64,000 nt of DNA from Blautia obeum ATCC 29174 (GCF_025147765.1 NZ_CP102265.1:3447001-3511000), one strand, 5' to 3'. Shown: positions 1-9,526, counted from the stretch's first letter. Program-made: numbers and translations. Notes: a model not told the origin generated them from the letters alone.

Positions 1-199
1 CCTCTCTTTCTTTATCTCTGTCCCTTATCGTATGGAATTCCTTCTGCCTTCGGTGCTCTTGATTTCTGAGAAATAAAAGCAAGCACGACAAGAGAAACAA
101 TATAAACTGCCAGGAAGTTTTAATGCTACAAGCGGTGCAGATCCACCGAATTTTTATTCTGTCACCCGCATTTGTTATATGTGAACTACTCGGCAACTG
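1..199. other. Edge segment with no assignable gene
   Basis: No complete gene is visible. On the minus strand positions about 18-122 can be read as a hydrophobic segment followed by a basic tail ending in a stop (FLAVYIVSLVVLAF...), which could be the C-terminus of a membrane protein cut by the neighbouring IS element. It is too short to name. Confidence 0.3.
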
Positions 200-281
200 A
201 GTTACCAGAGCATTTGAAATCTGGCGGGATACCGCCTTTTTTCAGGGTGCGTCCATAACACCAATACTGCTCACCATTCGG
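200..281 (-). ncRNA. Probable right end / guide (omega) RNA region of tnpB
   Basis: The stretch just beyond the tnpB stop holds a compact hairpin (223-236, GGCGG stem, four-base loop) followed by a run of A on the minus strand. In IS200/IS605 elements the nuclease TnpB uses a guide RNA transcribed from this position, with the scaffold in the right end and the guide in flanking DNA. The RNA itself is inferred from position and the hairpin only. Confidence 0.4.
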
Positions 282-1538
282 CTATGCAGCTACTTTTATT
301 ATTTCTGGTGTTTTTAGTCCGGTTACGGACATTTCCTTCTGTTTTCCGGATACGGAAAGATGTTTCCGCAGGATATTAAATGCGCCTACTGCATCTGCGT
401 TAAATCTTACTCCATCAGTTATATACATACCACGTTCTTTTCGATTTGATGCTTCTGCATGTCTTTTTGATACTTCTGGTGATAACGGGCTGCACTGACT
501 GGTATAGCTTTCCTCCTGTTTTATCAATTGTATTCCATACAGTTTCAGCTTATATTCCAGCATGATATACAGCCTGTTATATGGCAGTCCGTGAAACTTC
601 TGGTTGGTCTTATGTCCCATATCTTTCTCTTTACGGATGTTTCGGATGTCTCCCACAACCACACATCGGATATCTTCTTTTCTGCAGTATTCTGCGATCC
701 ATCTGGTTGTTTTATGAAGGTAATCCTTCACTGCATTCTGCTTTTTCCTGTAAAGTCTCTGGATATGTTTCGATGATTTTGGATATTTTATTCCTCTTTC
801 CGACTGCTGTGCATACCATACGGACTGCACTCTGGCGATCTCTTTATGAAAATATCTTTCCAATGAAAGGTATTTTCTTCCCAGGATAAAAGTCCTGCCA
901 TTTCCGGAATCATAACAGGTCATCAGATTATGAAGTCCCAGATCAACAGATAAATAATGTCCATTCTGAGAAAGCTGTTCCGGCTCTTCAATCTCATAGA
1001 TAACGATAAGCTCACATGTTCCATTTTCCGGCGGATAGATCCGCAGCTGTTTTATATGATCCATGTTCCTGAAAATCTTATTTTCAAGATATAGAAATTT
1101 TTCATGGATCCCATAGGTTTCTTCCATATAGCTTTTCAGATCCCTTGGCAGAGACAGACGCAGCTGGTCTGAGCCTTTCTCATGCCGGATCCCCATCTGC
1201 ATATATGTGACCGGTATATTGTCCTGTTTAAAACGGGGCGGATTTGGCTCTTTGATTCCTCCGGTCTTTTTTAGGACATAAAAAGATTTCCATGCTTTGT
1301 CCAACTGCTTGCAGGTCTCCTGCGCTGTCTGTGATGGCAGCTGTCTGTACCACAGATCTCCTTTATGTGCTTTTTTCTGATAATACCAGTCAGGATACTT
1401 TTCCAGTCCCAGTTCTTTATAATGATGACGTTCATAGTTGCAGACATTCCAGAGTTTGGAAGCCGCATAACACATATGCCCTATAATGTTGGAATATTCC
1501 GGACAGATCTTTAACGATGTTCTGTGTGACAGCAGCAT
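282..1538 (-). CDS. tnpB: TnpB-like RuvC nuclease of IS200/IS605, non-canonical active site
   Basis: RNA-guided nuclease accessory of the IS. Start chosen at 1538 because an AAGGAGGGGAG ribosome site lies directly upstream; a longer frame would overlap tnpA. The 418 aa protein has an N-terminal helix-rich wedge, RuvC-I at about 199 (VDLGLHNL), and RuvC-III near 381 (NADAVGAFNI). At the usual RuvC-II position the sequence reads VVVGDI (about 293-298) instead of the common V-x-E-D-L, so the catalytic Glu may instead be one of the two Glu in QEESYTS (about 341-347). The usual CxxC zinc finger is also missing: after YTSQC there is a proline-rich, basic loop. This fits a TnpB lineage with a rearranged site or a degenerate protein. 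Confidence 0.85.
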   Translation of the reverse strand: MLLSHRTSLKICPEYSNIIGHMCYAASKLWNVCNYERHHYKELGLEKYPDWYYQKKAHKGDLWYRQLPSQTAQETCKQLDKAWKSFYVLKKTGGIKEPNPPRFKQDNIPVTYMQMGIRHEKGSDQLRLSLPRDLKSYMEETYGIHEKFLYLENKIFRNMDHIKQLRIYPPENGTCELIVIYEIEEPEQLSQNGHYLSVDLGLHNLMTCYDSGNGRTFILGRKYLSLERYFHKEIARVQSVWYAQQSERGIKYPKSSKHIQRLYRKKQNAVKDYLHKTTRWIAEYCRKEDIRCVVVGDIRNIRKEKDMGHKTNQKFHGLPYNRLYIMLEYKLKLYGIQLIKQEESYTSQCSPLSPEVSKRHAEASNRKERGMYITDGVRFNADAVGAFNILRKHLSVSGKQKEMSVTGLKTPEIIKVAA

Positions 1539-1593
1539 TCCTCTCCCCTCCTTCAGACAGCTATGCAGATGGAGTTTTACACTCCACCCTGAT

Positions 1594-2004
1594 TTAATAC
1601 GATTTGCTCTGATGTTCAATATAACGGCGGATATTTTCTTCAGATACTGATCCGATTGTCTCCACATAATAGGAATGGTTCCACAGCTCTCCCTTCCATA
1701 GCTGGTTTCTTATTTCCGGAAAACGTTCGAATAATTTTCTGCCGGTGATCCCCTTCAGATACTTGACAATTGCTGTTATAGACAGCTTTGGTGGAGCTGA
1801 TACAAAACAATGGACATGGTCACCTTCACCACATTCAAATAAATGAACGGCAAAGCCCTTGTCCTCAGCAATCTGCTGCACCAGTTCCTGAAGGTATTCC
1901 TCAATATCTGGTGTTAATATCTTCCGCCGGTATTTCACTGACCATACCATATGGTAGTTAATATTACATACACAAGTTCTATAATGTATTAGATTTTCTT
2001 TCAT
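1594..2004 (-). CDS. tnpA: IS200-type Y1 transposase TnpA
   Basis: HUH single-strand transposase of 136 aa that excises and inserts the element as single-stranded DNA. The HUH motif is visible in GDHVHCFV (about 61-68) and the catalytic tyrosine in HSYYVETIG (about 109-117). Length and motif order match the family (about 130-155 aa). The start at 2004 (MKENLIHYR) is preferred over the upstream MLCY start because family members begin close to this point. It precedes tnpB on the same strand. Confidence 0.9.
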   Translation of the reverse strand: MKENLIHYRTCVCNINYHMVWSVKYRRKILTPDIEEYLQELVQQIAEDKGFAVHLFECGEGDHVHCFVSAPPKLSITAIVKYLKGITGRKLFERFPEIRNQLWKGELWNHSYYVETIGSVSEENIRRYIEHQSKSY

Positions 2005-2090
2005 ACATATAGTATAACATAACAACTGGAAACATACAATAAAAATCGAACATATTTTCGATTAATTATATGCCGGTTACGGCATTAATA

Positions 2091-2395
2091 TCAAAGGGTT
2101 AAAGGATTATTATATTATTTCCATGTGCAGATATGCACAATTCTACGCTTTCATCTCGGTAATTGAATTGCCGAGGATTCCCGCTTATCGTCCTAAATCC
2201 AAATTCAAATCCTCTCATCAAAAGAAGAAGCAACACAAACGAGCAAATTCCTTTTGCTACTTTTCCAATAATCTCTTTTACATCTATATTTTCTACCTTC
2301 TCGTTAAATCTCGTATTATTTTGTTTTTACTGCTTTCGATGCTGACCAGGAAGAGTAGCATCTTCTGTTTCCGGATTTTTTATATGTACGTACTC
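2091..2395. other. Intergenic, AT-rich, no gene recognised
   Basis: About 300 bases between the IS left end and the LRR pseudogene. Both strands give only low-complexity reading frames without a ribosome site. No hairpin terminator or promoter stands out. Confidence 0.4.
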
Positions 2396-2792
2396 TTACA
2401 TAATATACTCTTTTGCATTATAAAAATTATCACTGCTTAAGTTCGCTGCAATCCACTGTTCTCTGGTTCCTCTGTAACAGATTCTTTTGACTGGATTGTA
2501 ATCTGTCACAAAATTTGTTGCAAAATTGCTGACAGACTTCGGTAAGATCATTGCATTCAGGCTGGAGCATTCTGCAAATGCCGCCTCTTCCACAGTCTGA
2601 ACACCTTCTTCAATCTCAAGTTCTTCAAGTCCGGTACATTTTGCAAAAGCTGTTTTACCGATTGTTTGAACATTTCCCGGAATTTCCAGTGTTTTGATTC
2701 TACTGCATCTCATGAATGCATTTGCACCAATGGTGGTAACCTGTTTCGGCAGTTCAATACTCTTCAGAGCACTGCATGATTTTGTTTTTCAT
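2396..2792 (-). pseudogene. BspA-type leucine-rich-repeat (LRR_5) protein remnant
   Basis: The frame encodes repeats of the LRR_5/BspA surface type (LEIPGNVQTIGKTAFAKC, LEIEEGVQTVEEAAFAEC) and a C-terminal end with ICYRGTREQW typical of these proteins. Upstream, another repeat (SIELPKQVTTIGANAF) is in frame but a TGA precedes it, while a plausible start (ATG at 2792 with AGAGGTGA) lies one frame off and stops after eight codons. The gene has therefore lost its signal peptide and most repeats, and has a frameshift. Intact members are secreted or wall-bound and several hundred residues long. Confidence 0.7.
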
Positions 2793-2975
2793 AGAATCGT
2801 CACCTCTGCCGTTCCTCCTCTCTTACTATATAGACAGCCCAACTCTCCGAAAAGTTTTATAGTTTTGAATATTTTGGGGCCTAACTTATTTTCCGAAATT
2901 CCATATATTTTAAAGTCTTTGAGTAAAAAAAGAGCATATGGATTTCTCCATACACTCCCATATCATCTTACACAT

Positions 2976-4304
2976 CTATTTATCAGTCGGCCATGACCTT
3001 CTGAGAGCCACATAGGATATTAAAAAGTTTGCAAGCCATCCAGCTGGTACAGCAAGCCAGACAAATGCAATGCCAAAACGCGGCGCAAAAATCAAAGCAA
3101 CAGAAAGACGGATTGCCAGGTTCACCATATTTGCAATGAGAAATGGGCGCATGATTCCAAGACCACGAAGGACTCCATCAGTTGCCATTTTGATTCCCAT
3201 AAAGATGAAGAAATAGCCAAGCCATCTCATATAATCCCCAGATACCTGGTAGGCCAGGTCTGTTCCGTCTTTACCAAGAAACAGCGAGGAAATTTGCGTG
3301 TGGAGTGTTTCAATCACAATGAAGGCAATGGCTGCAAAACACACATCCAGCACTAATGCAGCGCGGTAGCCTTTTTTGATACGCTGGGGTTTGTTTGCGC
3401 CAAGATTCTGGGATACATATGGCGAAACCGCATTGCCGATAGATACAAAAATCAGAGAAAAAACATTCTCTACCCGCATTGTCGCCGCATACCCCGCGAG
3501 TGCCTGTGTACCGAAAGGATTTACAACTGCCTGTACGATCATCATACCGATAGATACTGTAGACTGCTGAAGAACTGAAGGCACAGCAATCTGAAACATG
3601 GAATGTAACTCCTGCCTGTCAAACCAGTCAAAGTAACTTTTATATCGCCGCATCCGACTAAGGAAAAGCAAAAGTGAGAACACCGCAGAAATTCCCTGTG
3701 CGATCAAGGTCGCAAGCGCTGCACCAAACACACCGAGATCAAGTCCGGCTACCATCCAAAGATCCATGAAGATATTTAAGATTGATGAAAAAATCAGAAG
3801 TCCCAGTGGAATTTTGGATTCTCCTATAGAATTAAACATCGTTGAAAGAATGTTATACATAAACAAAAACGGAAAGCCCACAAAATAGACCCGCAAATAC
3901 AGCACTGCGTCATCCAGTATATCGGCAGGAGTTTGTAGCGTACTCATCATCGAGCGAGAAAAGCAAAAGCCAAAAACGCCAAGGACTATGCTTAGAACTA
4001 AAAAGCTAAGCAGAGACGTTGACACGATGGTTTTCATTTTTCCATACTCCCTGGCACCAAAATAGCGGCTCACGAGTACACCTGCACCGACACCGGCCCC
4101 CAGTGCCACACAAATGAAAACATTAGTCAACGCTGCACATGCACCGACAGCTGCAAGCGCGGAGGAACCCACAAACTGACCGACGATGATGGAATCAGCC
4201 ATATTATATATTTGCTGAAAAAAGCTGCCCAGAATCATCGGCATTGCAAAAACCGTCAGCGCTTTAAGAGGCGCATCTGTGATCAAATACTCATCTTTTG
4301 ACAT
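2976..4304 (-). CDS. MATE family multidrug/metabolite exporter
   Basis: A 442 aa, twelve-helix membrane protein of the MATE family that exports cationic drugs or metabolites using Na+ or H+. The N-terminal MILGSFFQQIYNMADSIIVG segment and the internal duplication (NVFSLIFVSIGNAVSPYVSQNLGA around 280-305) are typical, and the length is normal. GGAGGAAAG precedes the ATG. It is transcribed divergently from an Lrp-type regulator 187 bases away, which may control it. A second, more distant MATE gene lies at 50.6-52.0 kb. Confidence 0.92.
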   Translation of the reverse strand: MSKDEYLITDAPLKALTVFAMPMILGSFFQQIYNMADSIIVGQFVGSSALAAVGACAALTNVFICVALGAGVGAGVLVSRYFGAREYGKMKTIVSTSLLSFLVLSIVLGVFGFCFSRSMMSTLQTPADILDDAVLYLRVYFVGFPFLFMYNILSTMFNSIGESKIPLGLLIFSSILNIFMDLWMVAGLDLGVFGAALATLIAQGISAVFSLLLFLSRMRRYKSYFDWFDRQELHSMFQIAVPSVLQQSTVSIGMMIVQAVVNPFGTQALAGYAATMRVENVFSLIFVSIGNAVSPYVSQNLGANKPQRIKKGYRAALVLDVCFAAIAFIVIETLHTQISSLFLGKDGTDLAYQVSGDYMRWLGYFFIFMGIKMATDGVLRGLGIMRPFLIANMVNLAIRLSVALIFAPRFGIAFVWLAVPAGWLANFLISYVALRRSWPTDK

Positions 4305-4491
4305 TATCTTATTCTTTCCTCCATCTGAATCAATTTCGTATCTTCTAAACGCAAGTTGTAAGTTACATTATGTAATAATTATAGGTAGCTATAACAGTTA
4401 AGTCAAGCTTCTGTTTACTTTTGGTAATATGAATGATATGATATTTAAGAAAATGCTATCCAGCGAATATTATTTTACAGGAGGAACGTTT

Positions 4492-4950
4492 ATGTACCTG
4501 GACGGTTTAGATGAACTGGATCAGAAGATTATCCAGTTACTGATAGAAAATGCACGGATTTCTTACTCGGATATTGGTGAAAAAATTGGTATTTCCAGGG
4601 TAGCAGTAAAAGCCCGGATCCAGTCTTTGGAGAAAAAGGGTGTAATTGAAGAATATACAACAATAATAAATCCTCAGAAAATCAGTGGTGCTGTGTCATG
4701 CTATTTTGAAATTGAAACAAAACCAGACAATCTGTCGCAGGTGACAGATATATTATATAAAAATGATACAGTCACGCAGATTTACCGTGTCACCGGAAGA
4801 GACAAACTGCATGTACATGCCGTTGCCTCATCTAGTGATGAAATGGAACTCTTTCTGCATAATGTCATTGATACCCTGCCTGGCATTGTCAGCTGCAGCT
4901 GCAATACAATCTTATCACGTATTAAAGATATCAAAGGATTACGGCTATAG
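4492..4950 (+). CDS. Lrp/AsnC family transcriptional regulator
   Basis: A 152 aa DNA-binding regulator. Residues about 1-60 form the Lrp winged helix-turn-helix (DELDQKIIQLLIENARISYSD, then GISRVAVKARIQSLEKKGVI) and residues 65-150 the RAM/ligand-binding domain that drives octamer formation. The start at 4492 is chosen because ACAGGAGGAACG lies right before it; an upstream ATG at 4429 has no such site. Divergent from the MATE exporter, so autoregulation and control of the exporter are plausible. Amino-acid ligand unknown. Confidence 0.9.
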   Translation: MYLDGLDELDQKIIQLLIENARISYSDIGEKIGISRVAVKARIQSLEKKGVIEEYTTIINPQKISGAVSCYFEIETKPDNLSQVTDILYKNDTVTQIYRVTGRDKLHVHAVASSSDEMELFLHNVIDTLPGIVSCSCNTILSRIKDIKGLRL

Positions 4951-5079
4951 AATATGTAAAAAATGTACTGACCGCTATAACACTTTCTGCAAAAGTCTCT
5001 CCCGAATAATCCGTTTACATTCAAAGAATTACTCTCTATTAGTGGCACCTTATAAAGTACCGCCAATGGCAGTGGCAAA

Positions 5080-5115
5080 GAGTCTTCGTCTCTTACGAGA
5101 TGAAGGCTCTTTTTC
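5080..5115 (+). terminator. Rho-independent terminator after the Lrp gene
   Basis: A 13-base-pair stem (5080-5092 with 5097-5109, two G-U pairs, loop TTAC) is followed by a run of T (5110-5114) on the plus strand. Confidence 0.85.
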
Positions 5116-5163
5116 TATTTCAGAAACTGTAATAGTAATATGGGGACGGTGTTTTTGGCTCTT

Positions 5164-6537
5164 TTACTGTCTGCTTCTGTCCATTCCACTTCTGGTGTAG
5201 TATTGCTTCTTACTCTCGTACATTCTTTCATCTGAAGCTTTTGAAATATCAAATATGCTGTTCCACTTGCGCTCCGAACTGAAGACATATCCGTACGAAA
5301 CCGCCATCGACTCGACAAATTCTCCATGCCAGCTTTCCACTCTCTGCTCAAATGCTCTCAGAAGGTTTTCAAACTGCGGTATATCTTTTGTAATGATGAC
5401 AACGAACTCGTCACCGCCCACTCTGTATACCTTGCCATGTTCACTGAAACTGTTCTTCATACAATCCGCAGCTGCCCGTATAAGCTCATCACCTGCCGCA
5501 TGTCCGAAGAAATCATTAGCGTTCTTGAGTCCATTAATATCCATAGAAACATACACCCACTCCTTAGTAAGGTCGAGCTTGTTTATGTCCTCCTCATATG
5601 CACGTCTGTTGTAACACCGGGTAAGTTCGTCTGTATTCAACGTATAACGGAATTTCTCCTTTTCGTACTTCTCTTTCATGACCTTCGACAGCATATATAC
5701 CATACAGCACGAAGCCAGAGTCAGATATATTCCAACTATAAGAATAGCAAAAAGACTTCCCTGCAGATAATAAGAATCCTCTACCATTACAGCAACAATA
5801 TATGCCCCGTCCTGTTTCTCCACGCACCGATAATTCCGCATATCAATGCTGTCAATTTCCTGTCCTATTTTGCTGCTGTCTGTAGCTCCGGCTACGATCT
5901 TTGTATCTGCATCCGCAACCAGAATCTCCATTCCCTTGTAAACCGGCATATCCGCAACTACATTAGAAACCTCATTCTGCTTTGCCTCGTTAAGAAGGCG
6001 TTTCGGCTCAATGCCGACCTGGATCATTTTGTTTCCCGCTTCATTCCAGGTGATCGCATACATCATTTCTTTAGCCTCGGAAGTATTCGGCGTAACGTCC
6101 TGGCACATGGTAAGCTTCTTATCCTTAAGCATTGGTTTAAAATATGCCATCTGCTCTCCGGAATCAAAGCTATAACCAAAATATTTTGGCACAGAACCGC
6201 TGTAAATATAACCTTTTGTGTCAAACAAATGTATCTCATCCACAGATATCAACGCCGCAATCTTCTGTAACTCGTCGACATCATATTCTACCTCTGGTTT
6301 TGCATCGATAATATAAGAAACCGCCTTAGCTCTTACTATATAATCGTCTTTCAGCGATTTGATAAGCGCTTCTTCACTCTTATCATTTTTATCGAGTACG
6401 GTGATGACACGATCCAGAAGTACTTTTGACGTCCGGTCTGAGTTTTTGTCATTAACATACTTTAGAATAAATCCTTCCAACAATAACGCCGCAGCGATTA
6501 TCGTGATGGCAAGAATTATAAGTTTTCTCTTTTTCAT
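5164..6537 (-). CDS. Membrane diguanylate cyclase with extracytoplasmic sensor
   Basis: A 457 aa GGDEF protein. An N-terminal transmembrane helix (5-27) and a second one near 262-285 bracket an extracellular sensor of about 230 residues (dCache/double-PAS-like). The cytoplasmic GGDEF domain begins near 305 (DELTRCYNRRAYEED) and carries the intact signature RVGGDEFVVI, so it should make c-di-GMP from two GTP. No RxxD inhibitory site is seen five residues ahead of GGDEF, suggesting no product feedback. Its ATG sits two bases from the stop of the upstream flavodoxin gene, indicating co-transcription and translational coupling. Confidence 0.88.
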   Translation of the reverse strand: MKKRKLIILAITIIAAALLLEGFILKYVNDKNSDRTSKVLLDRVITVLDKNDKSEEALIKSLKDDYIVRAKAVSYIIDAKPEVEYDVDELQKIAALISVDEIHLFDTKGYIYSGSVPKYFGYSFDSGEQMAYFKPMLKDKKLTMCQDVTPNTSEAKEMMYAITWNEAGNKMIQVGIEPKRLLNEAKQNEVSNVVADMPVYKGMEILVADADTKIVAGATDSSKIGQEIDSIDMRNYRCVEKQDGAYIVAVMVEDSYYLQGSLFAILIVGIYLTLASCCMVYMLSKVMKEKYEKEKFRYTLNTDELTRCYNRRAYEEDINKLDLTKEWVYVSMDINGLKNANDFFGHAAGDELIRAAADCMKNSFSEHGKVYRVGGDEFVVIITKDIPQFENLLRAFEQRVESWHGEFVESMAVSYGYVFSSERKWNSIFDISKASDERMYESKKQYYTRSGMDRSRQ

Positions 6538-6538
6538 A

Positions 6539-7063
6539 TCATAAGTTTTTTCCGATATCCTCCAGTTCTTTCAATGAATTTTCATCTTTCGCAAGATCTG
6601 TTTTTTCACTGGCATAATATGATTTCTGAAAAAGCATATCCCATGACAGATAATCAGCCATGCAGTCGAACTGTTTGTTGATCAGCTCATACTGTATGCT
6701 GTCAACCGGTGAACCTCCAACAGCAATCACACCGACTTTCTTGTTTTTCAACTGCAGTCCACGGCAATAGCATTTGTCGATCACAAGCTTCAGCTGCGCC
6801 GACATCCCCCACCAATATACAGGTGTTGTAAAGAGAATCATATCAGCTGCTGCAATCTTATCAATTGTTGGATTTGTATCATCATTATCTACACATCCCT
6901 TATGGCATTGACAGGCACCACAACCCTTGCACGGAGCTATCTGCAGTTTATCCGGCTCGATTACTTCAATTTCATTCTTCTCAGAAGCACCTTTTATAAG
7001 TGCATTGATTGCTGTTAATGTATTTCCTTTTCTGGCGCTTCCATTAATAATTATAATTTTCAT
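6539..7063 (-). CDS. Flavodoxin-fold NAD(P)H-dependent oxidoreductase with Cys motif
   Basis: A 174 aa FMN-binding reductase of the multimeric flavodoxin/WrbA-like group. The phosphate loop INGSARKGNT is at residues 6-15; a Cys-rich stretch CKGCGACQCHKGC (about 45-57) is typical of Clostridia members; TPVYWWGMSAQLK (about 80-92) forms part of the FMN site. First gene of a two-gene unit with the diguanylate cyclase. Electron donor and target unknown. GGAGGA precedes the ATG. Confidence 0.85.
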   Translation of the reverse strand: MKIIIINGSARKGNTLTAINALIKGASEKNEIEVIEPDKLQIAPCKGCGACQCHKGCVDNDDTNPTIDKIAAADMILFTTPVYWWGMSAQLKLVIDKCYCRGLQLKNKKVGVIAVGGSPVDSIQYELINKQFDCMADYLSWDMLFQKSYYASEKTDLAKDENSLKELEDIGKNL

Positions 7064-7285
7064 ATACGTCCTCCCGTTTTTTACAATTTTATATGCTATG
7101 GTGATTGTATCATTCCTATAATGAATTGTATCATAAAAACGAAATTTCCGATTATTTCTTTTTCTCTCCTGGTGATCTTCCGTACCTCCTGATACACTTC
7201 TACACTTTTCTCTCTCCGTTACTGTTCACTCCGTTCACAGTAACTTGGTCAAAATGCGTTCCAAATCACCTTCGGTGATGGCATT

Positions 7286-7513
7286 TTACCCCGTATGTCT
7301 CGGGATTTTGCCTTTCTTCTGCTGGATATCCAGTCCGAATTTATCAAGAATCTCCATCTCTGTATAAATTGTTCTTCTGTCCGTACTGATCCCATATTTC
7401 TGATCCAGAATCGTGCATAATTCCGATGCATTCAACATATGTTCATCATCGGTACGTTCCAGCAGGATTTCCATCAGATATAACGTACGGAGTTTCTGAT
7501 CAAATGAAGCCAT
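7286..7513 (-). pseudogene. Truncated WYL-type HTH transcriptional regulator
   Basis: Seventy-five codons matching the N-terminal winged helix of WYL-domain regulators (QKLRTLYLMEILLERTDD, then TDRRTIYTEMEILDKFGLDI). Intact proteins run to about 300 residues with a ligand-binding WYL domain, which is absent here: the frame stops soon after GLDIQQKKGK. A small inverted repeat GTTACTGT...ACAGTAAC at 7219-7245 lies downstream. The fragment follows the YolD gene on the same strand. Confidence 0.7.
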
Positions 7514-7567
7514 AACACATCACCTCTATTTTCTGTTTCCACTCTTCCCAGTGAAATATTTTCACAT

Positions 7568-7981
7568 TTACCACTCTTCACATTTAATATCAATTATCTG
7601 ATCGATTGGAATGACCATTTGATCCGTCATGATTATGGTATGCTCGTATTCGTCTACCTTTTTTACAACACCAGAACACACAACATAGGATCCACCGTTT
7701 TTTTTTGCATCGGGAATAAAATAAGTTATCGATACATTCTGTTCTATACCGATATTATTTCTGATTATGTTGATTTTTTCGTTCAGCTGAGCAATCACTT
7801 CCTCACTCAGTTCCAATCTTTCATCAGTTAATCTTACTGTTTCTTTTATCGCTGCATCATGTCCGGTCAAGGCTGCAAAAGGAGCAAATTGCGCTGCCCG
7901 ATCCCAAAGAGGCATTTGCGGATGATTCTTAGAGACCGGATGCGGTAAATTGATGATATCGTCATAAGAATTATTTTTCAT
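7568..7981 (-). CDS. YolD-like protein partner of Y-family polymerase
   Basis: A 137 aa YolD-like protein: RAAQFAPFAALTGHDAAIKE (residues 28-47) is the family signature, followed by a helix and a C-terminal beta-rich part. In Bacillus phages and plasmids yolD-type genes neighbour the UvrX Y-family polymerase, and here the stop of the polymerase gene is 15 bases upstream. The role is probably control of error-prone polymerase activity, inferred from this pairing. Confidence 0.85.
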   Translation of the reverse strand: MKNNSYDDIINLPHPVSKNHPQMPLWDRAAQFAPFAALTGHDAAIKETVRLTDERLELSEEVIAQLNEKINIIRNNIGIEQNVSITYFIPDAKKNGGSYVVCSGVVKKVDEYEHTIIMTDQMVIPIDQIIDIKCEEW

Positions 7982-7996
7982 CCTCTTTCAACTCCT

Positions 7997-9526
7997 TTAC
8001 GCCTTATGTCCGCCGATTTGTTCATTTCTGTCCCTGGCAGTTGCACCTTCCTGAAGATTCATCCCCTTCAGCACAGCGTTTTTTCCGAATTTCTTTTTGA
8101 TGCTAAGCATTGCTTCCTGCATACGTTTTTCGCGATCCAGCGCGACTTCTTCCTCTTCCTGCTTTTTCCTTTGTGCCTCATAATCCGTAAAAAGATCCAG
8201 CTGCTCATATACTTCTTCTTTCTTTACCGAACTTTCATCCACAAGCCTGTTCGCTGTGATATTGATTCTTCTGATAAGCAGGTTTCTGTCAACGCTTCTG
8301 TCATATAGCTCTATTACTGCATCCGTTATCAGTTTTGTTGAGGAAGTCTGCCGTTTCAGATTGGTCGTTCCATGTGCGTGTTTTGGAATTCTTCTTCCAT
8401 AACGGTCGATCGTAACCTCTCCATGGTATTTCTTTCTCCGGTCAGGATTGTTCAGATTCTCAATATCATAACCAACTGTCAACACGATCTGATCCGTTAC
8501 AAGCTTCTTATCCACCAAATCCAAAACCATCTGGTCCGTCATCTCTTTGACGACTAATTTTGCTTTTTCAAAATCATAGGGACAATGAAGCACCTGTCCG
8601 GAACAAACACTGTTCGTTTCCGGTTTGTAGGCCTTGACCATTTCCATTGTACAGGGCTCATACCCCCAGGCATGGTCGATCAACAGCTCTGCATTAACGC
8701 CAAACAGTTTATATAGCAAATCTTCGTTGTATAACTCATTCTCTTTTCCGATGGAACATCTTGCAATATCACCCATTGTATAAAGCCCGTATTCTTCCAG
8801 CTTCTTTGCATATCCCTTCCCTACTCTCCAGAAATCAGTAAGTGGTCTGTGACTCCAGAGTTTCCTTCGGTATGACATTTCATCCAGTTCCGCAATTCGT
8901 ACGCCATCTTTATCTGCTTTAATATGCTTCGCCACGATATCCATCGCAATCTTACACAGATACATATTCGTTCCGATTCCTGCAGTTGCTGTTATGCCTG
9001 TCGTTTTCAGCACATCCTGTATCATCGTCATCGCCAGTTCTCTTGGTGTCATATTATAAGTATGCAGATAACTCGTTACATCCATAAATACTTCATCGAT
9101 CGAATAAGGGAAAATATCTTCCGGCGCAATATATTTCAGATAAATGCTGTAAATTCTGGTGCTGTATTCCAGATAGAGAGCCATCCGGGGAGGCGCAACA
9201 ATATAATCAATCTCCAGTGCAAGATTGCTATTTAATTCTGTACTGTCATCAGAAGAACCAATAAATGTTCTGTTCAGTGCCTTCCACCTGCGGGCACTGT
9301 TGGCTTCTTTTACTTTTTGAACAACCTCAAATAAACGGGCCCTTCCGGGTATCCCATAACACTTTAAGGCTGGAGATACCGCAAGACAGATTGTTTTTTC
9401 TGTTCTGCTTTTATCCGCAACCACAAGATTGGTCGTCAAAGGATCCCTATTTCGTTCTATACATTCCACAGACGCATAGAATGACTTAAGATCGATTGCA
9501 ATATAGGTTCTTTCCTTTTCCATCAT
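7997..9526 (-). CDS. Y-family DNA polymerase (UvrX/UmuC-like)
   Basis: A 509 aa translesion polymerase. Catalytic motifs are intact: IDLKSFYASVE near residue 12 (first Asp), and YSIDEVFMDVT near 142 (Asp-Glu pair). The palm is followed by helix-hairpin elements (KKLEEYGLYTMGDIA) and the little-finger domain. It is longer than DinB and like the mobile-element UvrX/UmuC type, lacking an obvious C-terminal clamp peptide. AGGAGGTG precedes the first of two adjacent ATGs. It forms an operon with yolD and is usually damage-inducible; no LexA box was confirmed. Confidence 0.9.
   Translation of the reverse strand: MMEKERTYIAIDLKSFYASVECIERNRDPLTTNLVVADKSRTEKTICLAVSPALKCYGIPGRARLFEVVQKVKEANSARRWKALNRTFIGSSDDSTELNSNLALEIDYIVAPPRMALYLEYSTRIYSIYLKYIAPEDIFPYSIDEVFMDVTSYLHTYNMTPRELAMTMIQDVLKTTGITATAGIGTNMYLCKIAMDIVAKHIKADKDGVRIAELDEMSYRRKLWSHRPLTDFWRVGKGYAKKLEEYGLYTMGDIARCSIGKENELYNEDLLYKLFGVNAELLIDHAWGYEPCTMEMVKAYKPETNSVCSGQVLHCPYDFEKAKLVVKEMTDQMVLDLVDKKLVTDQIVLTVGYDIENLNNPDRRKKYHGEVTIDRYGRRIPKHAHGTTNLKRQTSSTKLITDAVIELYDRSVDRNLLIRRINITANRLVDESSVKKEEVYEQLDLFTDYEAQRKKQEEEEVALDREKRMQEAMLSIKKKFGKNAVLKGMNLQEGATARDRNEQIGGHKA

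Larger units (their letters stand above)
190..2090 (-). mobile_element. IS200/IS605-family insertion sequence (tnpA + tnpB)
   Basis: A complete-looking IS200/IS605 element on the minus strand: the Y1 transposase tnpA lies upstream of the RuvC-like nuclease tnpB, separated by about 55 bases. Small hairpins sit near both outer edges, TGCCG-GTTA-CGGCA at 2071-2084 (left end, before tnpA) and GGCGG-GATA-CCGCC at 223-236 (right end, after tnpB), as expected for single-strand transposition that recognises subterminal hairpins rather than inverted repeats. The exact outer borders are not resolved. The second IS605-type element at 44.1-46.2 kb encodes clearly different proteins, so this is a separate family member and not a recent copy. 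Confidence 0.8.

Noticed and set aside
5326..6270. Plus-strand open frame of 314 codons
   Set aside because: Antisense shadow of the GGDEF gene; composition follows the real frame on the other strand.
7219..7245. Terminator at GTTACTGT...ACAGTAAC
   Set aside because: The stem is real but no T run follows on either strand, so it was not called a terminator.
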